30,453 bases of DNA. Origin: DASYTH01 sp035762905. GTDB taxonomy: Bacteria > Actinomycetota > Actinomycetes > Mycobacteriales > Pseudonocardiaceae. Shown in pieces: positions 1 to 30,453 of this stretch. Location of the stretch: positions 1 to 30,453 of the forward strand of contig NZ_DASUCC010000029.1 of assembly GCF_035762905.1 (NCBI RefSeq), written 5' to 3'. The position numbers and the translations under genes are program-made. How positions within the stretch are numbered: the stretch's first letter is position 1; each line of letters opens with the position of its first letter. The notes below the pieces were generated by a model. That model was given only the letters and a program-made list of their open reading frames with translations, did no database searches and had not been told where the DNA came from.

Positions 1-19
1 CCACCACGCAACACATCCA
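1..19. repeat. Left copy of 19-base direct repeat at window end
   Basis: The sequence ccaccacgcaacacatcca opens the window and is identical to its last 19 bases. It encodes DVLRGG of a methylmalonyl-type AT on the minus strand, in the same frame at both ends. The other methylmalonyl ATs in the window read LRGKG or LRAKE here, so the LRGGG variant is private to the two ends. Confidence 0.95.
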
Positions 20-1735
20 GCAACGACCAGTCCACGAACTCACGCAACGCCCGGTCACACGCACCGACCCGCTCCGCGAACACCGGCGAGAAGTCCAACA
101 GCTCGCGGGCCATCCCCACCCACTGCGAACCCTGACCCGGGAACACGAACACCGCGCCGCCCTGGCCCACCGGGCCGGTGCGCCGGACCACGCCGGGCAC
201 CTCCTCGCCCCGGGCCAGCGCCGCCAGCAAACCGCGCAGCTCCGCGAGATCCGCGCCGAGCAGCACCGCCCGGTGGTCCAGCCGGGACCGGGTGGTCACC
301 AGTGAATGCCCCACATCAACCGGATCCAGGCCCGGCACGTCGTCCACATGGGACAGCAACCGGGCAGCCTGCCCGGCCAGTGCCGCAGCGGTCTTGCCGG
401 ACAGCACCCACGGCACGAGCTCCGCGACCGGTCGCGGACCGGCCGCCTGCTCGGATTCGGCCGGTTGCTCAGCATCCGGCGCCTGCTCGATGATCACGTG
501 CGCGTTCGTCCCGCTCAGCCCGAACGAGGACACTCCCGCCCGGCGCGGTTCATCCCGCTCCGGCCACGGGCGGGCCCGGGCCAGCAGGGACACCGCGCCC
601 GCCGACCAGTCCACGTGCGGCGACGGCTCGGCCACGTGCAGCGTGGCCGGCAGCACGCCGTGCCGGATCGCCTGCACCATCTTGATCACACCGGCCACTC
701 CGGCGGCGGCCTGGGTGTGCCCGATGTTCGACTTGATCGAACCCAGCCACAGCGGCCGGTCCCGGTCCCGGCCGTAGGTGGCCTGCAACGCCTGCGCCTC
801 GATCGGGTCGCCGAGCTTGGTGCCGGTGCCGTGCGCCTCCACCACGTCCACATCGGACGGTGCCAGCCGGGCGCTGGCCAGCGCCGCGCGGATCACCCGC
901 TGCTGCGACGGGCCGTTCGGCACGGTCAGGCCGCCGGAGGCGCCGTCGGAGTTCACCGCGGAACCGCGCAGCACGGCCAGCACCCGGTGACCGTTGCGGC
1001 GCGCGTCGGACAGCCGCTCGAGCAGCAGCATGCCGACGCCCTCGGACCAGCCGGCCCCGTCCGCCGCGGCGGAGAACGGCTTGCACCGCCCGTCCGCGGC
1101 GATCCCGCCGGACAGGCCCGCGTCCAGGTAGATGCTCGGCGCGACCATCACCGACACGCCGCCGGCAAGGGCCAGCGAGCACTCGCCGGAGCGCAGCGCC
1201 TGCCCGGCCAGGTGCATGGCCACCAGCGAGGACGAGCACGCGGTGTCCACGGTGACCGAGGGGCCCTCCAGGCCCAGGCTGTAGGACACCCGACCGGACA
1301 CCACGCTGGGCACCGAGCCGGTGCCGAGGTAGGCCCGCACTCCGTCGGGCACGGCCAGCGCGCGCTGGGCGTACTCGGTGTAGAGCACCCCGGCGAACAC
1401 CGCGGTTCGGCTGCCCTGCAACGACAGCGGGTCGATCCCGGCGCGCTCGATCGCCTCCCAGGATGCCTCGAGCACCAGGCGCTGCTGCGGGTCCATCGCC
1501 AGCGCCTCGTTCGGCGAGATGCCGAACAGCGACGGGTCGAACTCCGCGGCGCCGGACAGGAACCCGCCTTCGCGGGTGAACGACGGGTCGGCCCCGTCCA
1601 GGTGGCCGACCTCCCAGCCACGGTCGGTGGGAAAGCCGGCGATCGCGTCGGTGCCGTCGGACACCAGCCGCCACAGCGCCTCGGGGCTGTCCACCCCGCC
1701 GGGGAACCGGCAGCTCATCCCGACGATCGCGATCG
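1..1735 (-). other. Module g (partial): KS and start of AT
   Basis: The KS runs from about 1735 to 490 with Cys at 1236-1238. It reads ISPNEA where the other KS domains have ISPREA or APREA, and GWSEG instead of GWGEG. The AT begins near 175 and is cut at base 1. Reductive domains, if any, lie off the left edge. As this KS should receive the product of module f, its natural substrate is probably an alpha-methyl enoyl chain. Confidence 0.88.
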
Positions 1736-1838
1736 GCTCGCGGCTGGCGGCCTCGACCGCGCGCAGCCGCTGGCGAACCTGGGTGAGGTCCGCGGTCACC
1801 CGCTTGAGGTACTCGCGGAGCTGCGCCTCATTCGCCAT
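1..1838 (-). CDS. Gene D: type I polyketide synthase, N-terminal docking, KS and start of AT; 3' end outside window
   Basis: Only the first 612 codons are in the window and the frame is open to the left edge. Residues 1-33 are a docking helix (MANEAQLREYLKRV) close to that of gene B. The KS runs from about residue 35 to 450 with Cys201 in TACSSS, and both catalytic His are present (EAHGTGT, NIGHTQ). A KS-AT linker follows, then the AT start (FVFPGQGSQWVG), cut within DVLRGG. The AT active-site motif is not visible. The visible part closely matches the methylmalonyl-type ATs of this locus, so methylmalonyl is likely but not shown. The start is set by ATG at 1838 with a strong GGGAGG five bases upstream. 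The KS has TACSSS, not a KSQ, so this is an extension module. Position and docking suggest it takes the chain from gene C. Confidence 0.93.
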   Translation of the reverse strand, partial: MANEAQLREYLKRVTADLTQVRQRLRAVEAASREPIAIVGMSCRFPGGVDSPEALWRLVSDGTDAIAGFPTDRGWEVGHLDGADPSFTREGGFLSGAAEFDPSLFGISPNEALAMDPQQRLVLEASWEAIERAGIDPLSLQGSRTAVFAGVLYTEYAQRALAVPDGVRAYLGTGSVPSVVSGRVSYSLGLEGPSVTVDTACSSSLVAMHLAGQALRSGECSLALAGGVSVMVAPSIYLDAGLSGGIAADGRCKPFSAAADGAGWSEGVGMLLLERLSDARRNGHRVLAVLRGSAVNSDGASGGLTVPNGPSQQRVIRAALASARLAPSDVDVVEAHGTGTKLGDPIEAQALQATYGRDRDRPLWLGSIKSNIGHTQAAAGVAGVIKMVQAIRHGVLPATLHVAEPSPHVDWSAGAVSLLARARPWPERDEPRRAGVSSFGLSGTNAHVIIEQAPDAEQPAESEQAAGPRPVAELVPWVLSGKTAAALAGQAARLLSHVDDVPGLDPVDVGHSLVTTRSRLDHRAVLLGADLAELRGLLAALARGEEVPGVVRRTGPVGQGGAVFVFPGQGSQWVGMARELLDFSPVFAERVGACDRALREFVDWSLLDVLRG

Positions 1839-2100
1839 TCCGACCTCCCAGCAGCGTCATGACGTCCCCAGTTGGTTGTCGATCAAGGCGAACATCTCCT
1901 CGTCGGAGGCCGCGTCGAGGTCGGTGACCTCGGTGGGCGGGCCGGTGTCGGTCTCGTACCTGGCCAGCAGCACGTGCAACCGGGCCACCGCGGCGGCCCG
2001 CGCCTCGTCGCCGTCGCCAGTGGCCGCCAGGCCGGCCTCGAGCGAGTCGAGCAGCTCCGGCAGCCCGTCGCCGGCCGGCTCGTCGTCGATCCCGAGGGTG
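1735..2100 (-). other. Docking junction C to D
   Basis: The tail of gene C contains LPELLDSLEAGLAATGD, then a helix ARAAAVARLHVLLARYE, and ends DEEMFALIDNQLGTS. Gene D starts MANEAQLREYLKRVTADL. The sequences resemble the A/B junction on both sides. They support transfer from C to D, with possible cross-talk to B. Confidence 0.83.
1844..1849 (-). promoter_or_regulatory. Ribosome binding site of gene D
   Basis: GGGAGG lies five bases before the ATG at 1838, in the 18-base gap after gene C. It is the strongest Shine-Dalgarno-like match of the three junctions. Confidence 0.75.
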
Positions 2101-5100
2101 GTGTGCAGGTGCGCGGCGAGCTTGGTCGCCGTCGGGTAGTCGAAGATCAGCGTGGTGGGCAGCCGCAGCCCGGTCAGCCGAGCCAGCCGGTTGCGGATCT
2201 CCAGCGCGGTCAGCGAGGTGAAGCCCAACTCCATGAACCCGCGCTCCGGGTCGATCTCGTCCACCCCGGCGTGCCCGAGCACGGCCGCGGCCTCGTCCCG
2301 GACCAGCTCGACCAGCACCCGCTGCTGCTCCGCGCCGGCCAGCCCGGTCAGCCGGCCGGCCAGGTCCGGCCCACCGTCGCGGCTGCCGGCCGCGGTGCCC
2401 AGCGGGCCCCGGACCAGGCCACGCAGCAGCGGCGGAACGGGCGCGCTGGACGGCACGGTCGCCCGCAACGTCGCGACGTTCAGCCGGATCGCGGCCGGCG
2501 CGGCCGGTGCGGCGGCACCGGCCGCGGTCACCGCGTCGAACAGCGCCAGCCCCTCCGCGGTGGACAGCGCCGCCCCGGCGCCGGTGATCCGGGCCAGGTC
2601 GGCGGCGCCCAGGTGCCGGGTCATGCCGGTCAGCTCGGCCCACATCCCCCAGCCGATCGACACGGCGGGCAGCCCCTCGGCCCGGCGGTGCTGGGCCAGC
2701 GCGTCCAGGAAGGCGTTGGCGGCGGCGTAGTTGCCCTGCCCGACCGTGCCGAACGCGGCCGAAGCCGAGGAGAACAGCACGAACAGCTCGAGGTCGGCGG
2801 TCAGCTCGTGCAGGTTGACCGCGGCGTCCACCTTGGGTCGCAGCACCGCCTCGACCGCCTCGTCGGTGAGCGACCCGATGACGCCGTCGTCCAGCACACC
2901 GGCCGCGTGCACCACGCCGGCCAGCCGGCGACCGGCGAGCAGCTCGGCAAGCGCGTCCCGGTCGGCCGCGTCGCAGGCGGCCACCTCGGCGGTGGCGCCA
3001 AGTGCGGCCAGGTCGGCCACCAGCTCGGCGGCGCCTTCGGCGAACTCTCCCGAGCGGCTGACCAGCAGCAGCTCGCGCACGCCGTGCTCGGCGGCCAGGT
3101 GCCGGGCCAGGTGTCCGCCGAGGACGCCGGTGCCGCCGGTGATCAGCACCGGGCCGGTGACCGGCGTGGCGTCCGGCGGGTCCAGCCGGGCCCGGGCCAG
3201 CCGGGGTACCAGCGGCGCGCCGGACCGCACCGCGAACCGGGGCTCGTCCCGGCCGGGCAGCTCGGGCAGCCGGGCCAGCGACGCGGGATCGTCGTCGATG
3301 TCGACCAGCAGGAACCGGTCGGGGTTCTCGCTCTGCGCGGTGCGCACCAGCCCGCAGGCGGCGGCCGCGGCCAGGTCGGGCAGCGCGGCGCCGGGCTCGG
3401 TGGCGACCGCACCCCGGGTGAGCACGATCAGCGTGCTGCCGGCCAGCCGCTCGTCGTCCAGCCAGACCTGAAGCGTGCCGAGCGTGCGGAGTACCTCGGC
3501 CCGGGTCGCCCCGGCGAGGTCGGCTCCGGTGCCGGCGCCGATCGGGAAGACCGCGACGTCCGGGGCCGGCGCTCCGGTGTCCAGCGCGGCGCGCAGCGCG
3601 CCGAGGTCCGGGTAGCGGTCGAGCCGGTGCACGGCGCCGGCCAGCCGCTCGCCCGCGCCGGCCGGGTCCGGGCCGAACACCGCCCAGTGCGGGGCCGGGG
3701 CGGCGGGCAGCGCGGCCGGCGTCACCCAGGCGGTCTGGAACAGCGCGTCGATCCCGGCCCGTTGCGCCGCCCGGACGTCTCCGGCGGACAACGTTCGCAG
3801 CACCATGGACTCCGCGGACAGCACCGGGCGACCGGCCGGGTCGGTGACCTCGATCCGCACCGCGTCCGGCCCGGCGGCGGCGGTCAGCCGGACCCGCAGC
3901 CGGCTGGCGCCGGTGGCGTGCAGTTCGACGCCGGTCCAGGCGAACGGCAGCCGGGTCTGCTCCGCGGGCGGGAGCAGCCCGCCGGGCACGATCGCGTGCA
4001 GCGCGGCGTCGAGCAGCGCCGGGTGCAGGCCGAACCGGTCCGCCTCGGCCCGCGCCGGCTCGGGCAGGACGACCTCGGCGAGCACCTCGCCGGCCCGCCG
4101 CCACGCGGCCCGCAGGCCCTGAAACGCCGGCCCGAAGCCGTATCCGGCCCGGCTCGCGGCGGGATAGAAGTCGCTGACGTCGACCGGTTCGGCGCCGGCC
4201 GGCGGCCAGTCCGTAGGGCCGCCGGGTGCGTCGCCGGTGGCAACCGCCAGGACGCCCTCGGCGTTGCGGACCCATTCGGTGTCCGGGCCGTCCGGGCGGG
4301 AGTACACCGTGACCGGGCACCGGTCCTCGGCGTCCGGCGCGCCGACCACGACCTGGACCTGCACGGCGCCCTGCTCGGGCAGGACCAGCGGGGTGAGCAG
4401 GGTCAGCTCGTCCAGCCGGGTGCGACCGGCCTCCAGCCCGGCCCGCAGGGTCAGCTCGACCAGCGCGGTGCCGGGCAGCAGCACCGTGCCGAGCACGACG
4501 TGGTCGGCCAGCCACGGGTGGGTGGCCAGGGACAGCCTGCCGGTCAGCAACGCACCGGCCGCACCGGCCAGCGGGACGTTCGCGCCGAGCAGCGGGTGGG
4601 CGGTGCCGCCCAGCCCGGCCGCGGTCACGTCCGCGGCGGCGGCCCGGGCCGGCCAGTACCGCTGCCGCTGGAAGGCATAGGTGGGCAGGTCGATCCTGCT
4701 GCCGGCGCGGCCCGCGAAGACGGCGGCCCAGTCCACGTCGACGCCGGACACGTGCGCCTCGGCGACCGCGGTCAGCCACCGGGTCCGGTCGTCGGTGTCG
4801 CGGCGCAGCGTGCCGAGCACGGTGCCGGACGTCCCGGCGGCCTCCAGCGACTCCTCGATGCCGGTGCCGAGCACCGGATGCGGGCTGATCTCCAGGAACG
4901 AGGCCAGGCCGTCGGCCAGCAACGCCCCGACCGCGGTGTCGAACCGGACCGTGCGGCGCAGGTTCTCCACCCAATAGCCGGCGTCCAAAGTGGACCCTTC
5001 GGTCCGGGCCCCGGTCACCGCCGAGTAGAACGGCACCGGGCCCGACCGCGGCGCCACAGACGCCAACTCCGCCAGCAGCCGCTCGCGGATGCCCTCCACC

Positions 5101-7394
5101 TGAACCGAATGCGACGCGTAGTCCACCGGTATCCGCTTGGCCCGGACCTCCCGTTCGGCACACACCGTCAGCAACTCGTCCAACGCGCCGGCATCCCCGG
5201 AGACCACGGTGGACAGCGGCCCGTTCACCGCCGCCACCGACAACGCCGTCCCCCACGGCTCGATCAGCTCCGCCGCACCATCCCGGGACACCGCGAGGGA
5301 AACCATTCCCCCATGACCCGACAACACCTCGGCGATGGCCTTCGCCCGCAGCGCCACCACCCGCGCACCGTCGGACAGACTCAACACCCCGGCGACACAC
5401 GCCGCCGCGATCTCCCCCTGCGAGTGCCCCAGCACCGCGACCGGCGCAACGCCCACCGAGCGCCACAACTCGGCCAGCGCCACCATCACCGCCCACAGCA
5501 CCGGCTGCACCACATCCACCCGGTCCAGCGATCCCTTGCCCCGCAACACATCCAGCAGCGACCAGTCGACAAACTCGCGCAACGCCCGGTCACACTCACC
5601 GATCCGCTCGGCGAACACCGGCGAGGAGTCCAGCAGTCGGGCGGCCATCCCCACCCACTGCGCGCCCTGCCCCGGGAAGACGAACACCACGCCGCCGTCG
5701 GGCTGCTCCCTGGCCACGCCGGTGATCAGACCCGACCCGTCCTGTCCGCCGGCCACGGCGTCCAGGCCGTCCAGCAGCCCGTCCCGGCCGGCGGCCAGCA
5801 CCACGGCCCGGTGCTCGAACGAGGCCCGCGTCGTCGTCAGCGACAGACCGAGATCGACCAGGCGCGCGTCCGGCTCGGCCCGCACGAACGAGGCCAGCCG
5901 GGCCGCCTGGGCCCGCAGCGCACCGGCCGACCGCCCGGACACCGCGATGGGCACCACCGGCACCACCGGCGCGGCCACCGCTTCCGGCAGCGCGGCCACC
6001 GGTTCCGGCAGCGCGGCCACGGCTTCCGGCCGCTCCGGCTCCGCCCGGTACTCCTCGACGATCAGGTGCACGTTGGTGCCGCTGATCCCGAACGAGGAGA
6101 TCCCGATCCGGTGCGGCTGCGCCGAATCCGCCAGCTCGCGTGGCTCGGTCAGCAGTTCGACCGCGCCGGCCGACCAGTCGATGTGCGGGGACGGCGCGTC
6201 CACGTGCAACGTCTTCGGCAGCAGCCGGTGCCGCAGCGCCAGCACGGCCTTGATCACGCTGGCCGCGCCGGCCGCCGCCTGGGCGTGGCCGATGTTCGAC
6301 TTCAGCGAGCCCAACCACAGGGGCCGGTCCGCCGGCCGGTCCTTGCCGTAGGTGGCCAGCAGCGCGTGCGCCTCGATCGGGTCGCCGAGCTTGGTGCCGG
6401 TGCCGTGTGCCTCGATCGCGTCCACATCGGACGGTGCGAGCCGGGCGTCGGCCAGCGCGGCGCGGATCACCCGCTCCTGGGACGGCCCGTTCGGCGCGGT
6501 CAGGCCGTTGGACGCGCCGTCGGAGTTGATCGCGCTGCCCCGGACAACGGCCAGCACCCGGTGCCCGGCGCGCACCGCCTCGGACAGCGTGGTGACCAGC
6601 AGCATGGCGGCGCCCTCGCCCATGCCCATGCCGTCCGCGGCCGCGGCGAACGCCTTGCACCGGCCGTCGGAGGCCAGGCCCTGCTGGTGGCCCAGCTCCT
6701 GGAACTCGGTCGGGTGCGGCATCACGGTGACCCCGCCGACCAGCGCCATCGTGCACTCTCCGGTGCGCAGCGCCCGGCTGGCCACGTGCAGCGCGGTCAG
6801 CGAGGACGAGCAGGCCGTGTCGATGGTGACCGCCGGACCCTCCAGGCCGAGGGTGTAGGCGATCCGGCCGGACACCACGGCGGTGGCGCCGCCGGTGAGC
6901 AGGTAGCCCTCGGAGCCGGCCATGCCGGGTTGCAGGGCGTCGTAGCCGCGGCCGTTGGTGCCGACGAACACGCCGGTCCGGCTGCCGCGCAAGGCCTTCG
7001 GGTGGATGCCGGCCCGTTCCACCGCCTCCCAGGCGATCTCCAGCGCCAGCCGCTGCTGCGGGTCCATGGCCAGCGCCTCACGCGGGCTGATGCCGAAGAA
7101 CCCGGGGTCGAACTCGGCGGCGTCGTGCAGGAAGCCGCCGCGCGCGTCATCCGAGCCGGGCAGGTCCCAGCCGCGATCGGCCGGGAACCCGGCCACCGCA
7201 TCGCCGCCGGCCACCAGCAGCCGCCACAGGTCCTCGGGGTCGCGCACGCCGCCGGGCAGCCGGCAGCTCATGGCGATGACGGCGATCGGCTCGTGGTCGC
7301 CGGACTCGGCCGCGCGCAACCGCTGCCGGGTCTCGTGCAGCTCGGCGATCACCCGGCCCAGGTAGTCCCGGAGCTTGTTGTCGGACTCAGCCAT
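1857..7394 (-). CDS. Gene C: monomodular type I polyketide synthase, KS-AT-DH-KR-ACP
   Basis: This complete single-module PKS has 1,845 residues. The docking helix (MAESDNKLRDYLGRV) covers residues 1-33. KS follows with Cys195, then a methylmalonyl AT (Ser658 in GHSQGE, YASH). The DH has His965 in HVVLGTVLLP and Asp1129 in HPALLDAALHA. The KR has the LDD motif of B type and Tyr1556, and the ACP has Ser1727 in LGFTSL. The C-terminal docking domain ends MFALIDNQLGTS. There is no ER, so the module should leave an alpha-methyl, alpha,beta-unsaturated thioester. The ATG at 7394 is preferred because GGGAG sits 8 bases upstream; an in-frame GTG at 7409 has no such site. The gene starts 21 bases after the stop of gene B and ends 18 bases before gene D. 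Its KS differs from the others around GMGMGEG, and its KS-AT linker contains a short Ala/Pro-rich tandem repeat. Confidence 0.96.
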   Translation of the reverse strand: MAESDNKLRDYLGRVIAELHETRQRLRAAESGDHEPIAVIAMSCRLPGGVRDPEDLWRLLVAGGDAVAGFPADRGWDLPGSDDARGGFLHDAAEFDPGFFGISPREALAMDPQQRLALEIAWEAVERAGIHPKALRGSRTGVFVGTNGRGYDALQPGMAGSEGYLLTGGATAVVSGRIAYTLGLEGPAVTIDTACSSSLTALHVASRALRTGECTMALVGGVTVMPHPTEFQELGHQQGLASDGRCKAFAAAADGMGMGEGAAMLLVTTLSEAVRAGHRVLAVVRGSAINSDGASNGLTAPNGPSQERVIRAALADARLAPSDVDAIEAHGTGTKLGDPIEAHALLATYGKDRPADRPLWLGSLKSNIGHAQAAAGAASVIKAVLALRHRLLPKTLHVDAPSPHIDWSAGAVELLTEPRELADSAQPHRIGISSFGISGTNVHLIVEEYRAEPERPEAVAALPEPVAALPEAVAAPVVPVVPIAVSGRSAGALRAQAARLASFVRAEPDARLVDLGLSLTTTRASFEHRAVVLAAGRDGLLDGLDAVAGGQDGSGLITGVAREQPDGGVVFVFPGQGAQWVGMAARLLDSSPVFAERIGECDRALREFVDWSLLDVLRGKGSLDRVDVVQPVLWAVMVALAELWRSVGVAPVAVLGHSQGEIAAACVAGVLSLSDGARVVALRAKAIAEVLSGHGGMVSLAVSRDGAAELIEPWGTALSVAAVNGPLSTVVSGDAGALDELLTVCAEREVRAKRIPVDYASHSVQVEGIRERLLAELASVAPRSGPVPFYSAVTGARTEGSTLDAGYWVENLRRTVRFDTAVGALLADGLASFLEISPHPVLGTGIEESLEAAGTSGTVLGTLRRDTDDRTRWLTAVAEAHVSGVDVDWAAVFAGRAGSRIDLPTYAFQRQRYWPARAAAADVTAAGLGGTAHPLLGANVPLAGAAGALLTGRLSLATHPWLADHVVLGTVLLPGTALVELTLRAGLEAGRTRLDELTLLTPLVLPEQGAVQVQVVVGAPDAEDRCPVTVYSRPDGPDTEWVRNAEGVLAVATGDAPGGPTDWPPAGAEPVDVSDFYPAASRAGYGFGPAFQGLRAAWRRAGEVLAEVVLPEPARAEADRFGLHPALLDAALHAIVPGGLLPPAEQTRLPFAWTGVELHATGASRLRVRLTAAAGPDAVRIEVTDPAGRPVLSAESMVLRTLSAGDVRAAQRAGIDALFQTAWVTPAALPAAPAPHWAVFGPDPAGAGERLAGAVHRLDRYPDLGALRAALDTGAPAPDVAVFPIGAGTGADLAGATRAEVLRTLGTLQVWLDDERLAGSTLIVLTRGAVATEPGAALPDLAAAAACGLVRTAQSENPDRFLLVDIDDDPASLARLPELPGRDEPRFAVRSGAPLVPRLARARLDPPDATPVTGPVLITGGTGVLGGHLARHLAAEHGVRELLLVSRSGEFAEGAAELVADLAALGATAEVAACDAADRDALAELLAGRRLAGVVHAAGVLDDGVIGSLTDEAVEAVLRPKVDAAVNLHELTADLELFVLFSSASAAFGTVGQGNYAAANAFLDALAQHRRAEGLPAVSIGWGMWAELTGMTRHLGAADLARITGAGAALSTAEGLALFDAVTAAGAAAPAAPAAIRLNVATLRATVPSSAPVPPLLRGLVRGPLGTAAGSRDGGPDLAGRLTGLAGAEQQRVLVELVRDEAAAVLGHAGVDEIDPERGFMELGFTSLTALEIRNRLARLTGLRLPTTLIFDYPTATKLAAHLHTTLGIDDEPAGDGLPELLDSLEAGLAATGDGDEARAAAVARLHVLLARYETDTGPPTEVTDLDAASDEEMFALIDNQLGTS
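2110..7295 (-). other. Module f: KS-AT(methylmalonyl)-DH-KR(B type)-ACP
   Basis: The KS runs about 7295-6050 (Cys at 6810-6812). The AT runs about 5700-4660, with Ser at 5421-5423 in GHSQGE and YASH near 5111-5125. The DH runs about 4640-3790, with His at 4500-4502 and Asp at 4008-4010. The KR structural half is at about 3780-3200 and the catalytic half at about 3160-2560, with LDD near 2888 and Tyr at 2727-2729. The ACP Ser is at 2214-2216. A B-type KR paired with an intact DH normally yields a trans double bond, so a methyl-branched E-alkene is expected. The geometry is inferred, not shown. Confidence 0.95.
5971..6030. repeat. 21-base tandem repeat in KS-AT linker of gene C
   Basis: There are nearly three copies of a 21-base unit (5971-5991, 5992-6012, 6013-6030) with few differences. 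It encodes an Ala/Pro-rich heptad of the type VAALPEP on the minus strand. The length keeps the reading frame, so it only lengthens a flexible linker between the KS and AT of gene C. Confidence 0.85.
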
Positions 7395-7402
7395 TCCGCC
7401 CA

Positions 7403-7407
7403 CTCCC
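7403..7407 (-). promoter_or_regulatory. Ribosome binding site of gene C
   Basis: GGGAG lies eight bases before the ATG at 7394. It would fall downstream of the alternative GTG at 7409, so it favours the ATG. Confidence 0.65.
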
Positions 7408-7415
7408 ACGGTCGT

Positions 7416-16796
<9,381 letters not shown>

Positions 16797-16800
16797 CCGG

Positions 16801-16805
16801 TCCTC
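16801..16805 (-). promoter_or_regulatory. Ribosome binding site of gene B
   Basis: GAGGA lies four bases before the ATG at 16796, inside the 11-base gap after the stop of gene A. It decides the ATG over the GTG at 16811, which overlaps that stop as GTGA and has no clear site of its own. Confidence 0.6.
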
Positions 16806-16807
16806 AC

Positions 16808-30453
<13,646 letters not shown>

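Noticed and set aside
1..1838. Gene D as a loading module (KSQ)
   Set aside because: The KS has the active-site Cys in TACSSS and is preceded by an N-terminal docking domain, both signs of an extension module.
1828..1860. ATG at 1860 overlapping the stop of gene C (ATGA) as start of gene D
   Set aside because: That frame stops after ten codons. The ATG at 1838 with GGGAGG upstream leads straight into the docking domain and KS.
7407..7409. GTG at 7409 as start of gene C
   Set aside because: It adds five residues before the usual docking start and has no ribosome site; GGGAG is placed for the ATG at 7394.

Overview
The window is an internal piece of a large type I modular polyketide synthase (PKS) locus. 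The very high GC content, strong GC bias at third codon positions, polyglycine-rich linkers and the PKS sequence types all point to an actinomycete (Streptomyces or Pseudonocardiales-like). The genus and the final compound cannot be read from the sequence. No RNA gene, insertion sequence, CRISPR array, promoter or terminator was seen, and there is no gap over 300 bases without a gene.

All coding is on the minus strand, so the genes read from right to left. Four PKS genes follow one another with gaps of 11, 21 and 18 bases, which suggests one polycistronic message with near-coupled translation. Gene A (16808-30453, 5' end missing) carries the end of one module, AT(methylmalonyl)-KR-ACP, then KS-AT(malonyl)-KR-ACP, then KS-AT(methylmalonyl)-DH-ER-KR-ACP and a C-terminal docking domain. 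Gene B (7416-16796, complete) is bimodular: KS-AT(malonyl)-KR-ACP and KS-AT(methylmalonyl)-KR-ACP. Gene C (1857-7394, complete) is one module, KS-AT(methylmalonyl)-DH-KR-ACP. Gene D (1-1838, 3' end missing) shows an N-terminal docking domain, a KS and the start of an AT. I call the modules a to g in transcription order.

If the proteins work in gene order through their docking domains, the chain gains, in order: alpha-methyl/beta-hydroxy, beta-hydroxy, a fully reduced alpha-methyl unit, beta-hydroxy, an alpha-methyl/beta-hydroxy with predicted epimerised methyl, a methyl-branched alkene, and then a further extension by gene D. This is a mixed acetate/propionate reduced polyketide backbone of macrolide type. 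No loading module, thioesterase, tailoring, regulatory or resistance gene lies in the window, so the cluster extends on both sides.

The points most worth a second look are: the two ends of the window carry the same 19-base AT sequence in the same reading frame, which suggests a contig broken or collapsed at a repeat; the docking ends fall into two repeating classes (A/B and C/D alike, B/C different); and the AT domains look like a mosaic with codon use unlike their surroundings.
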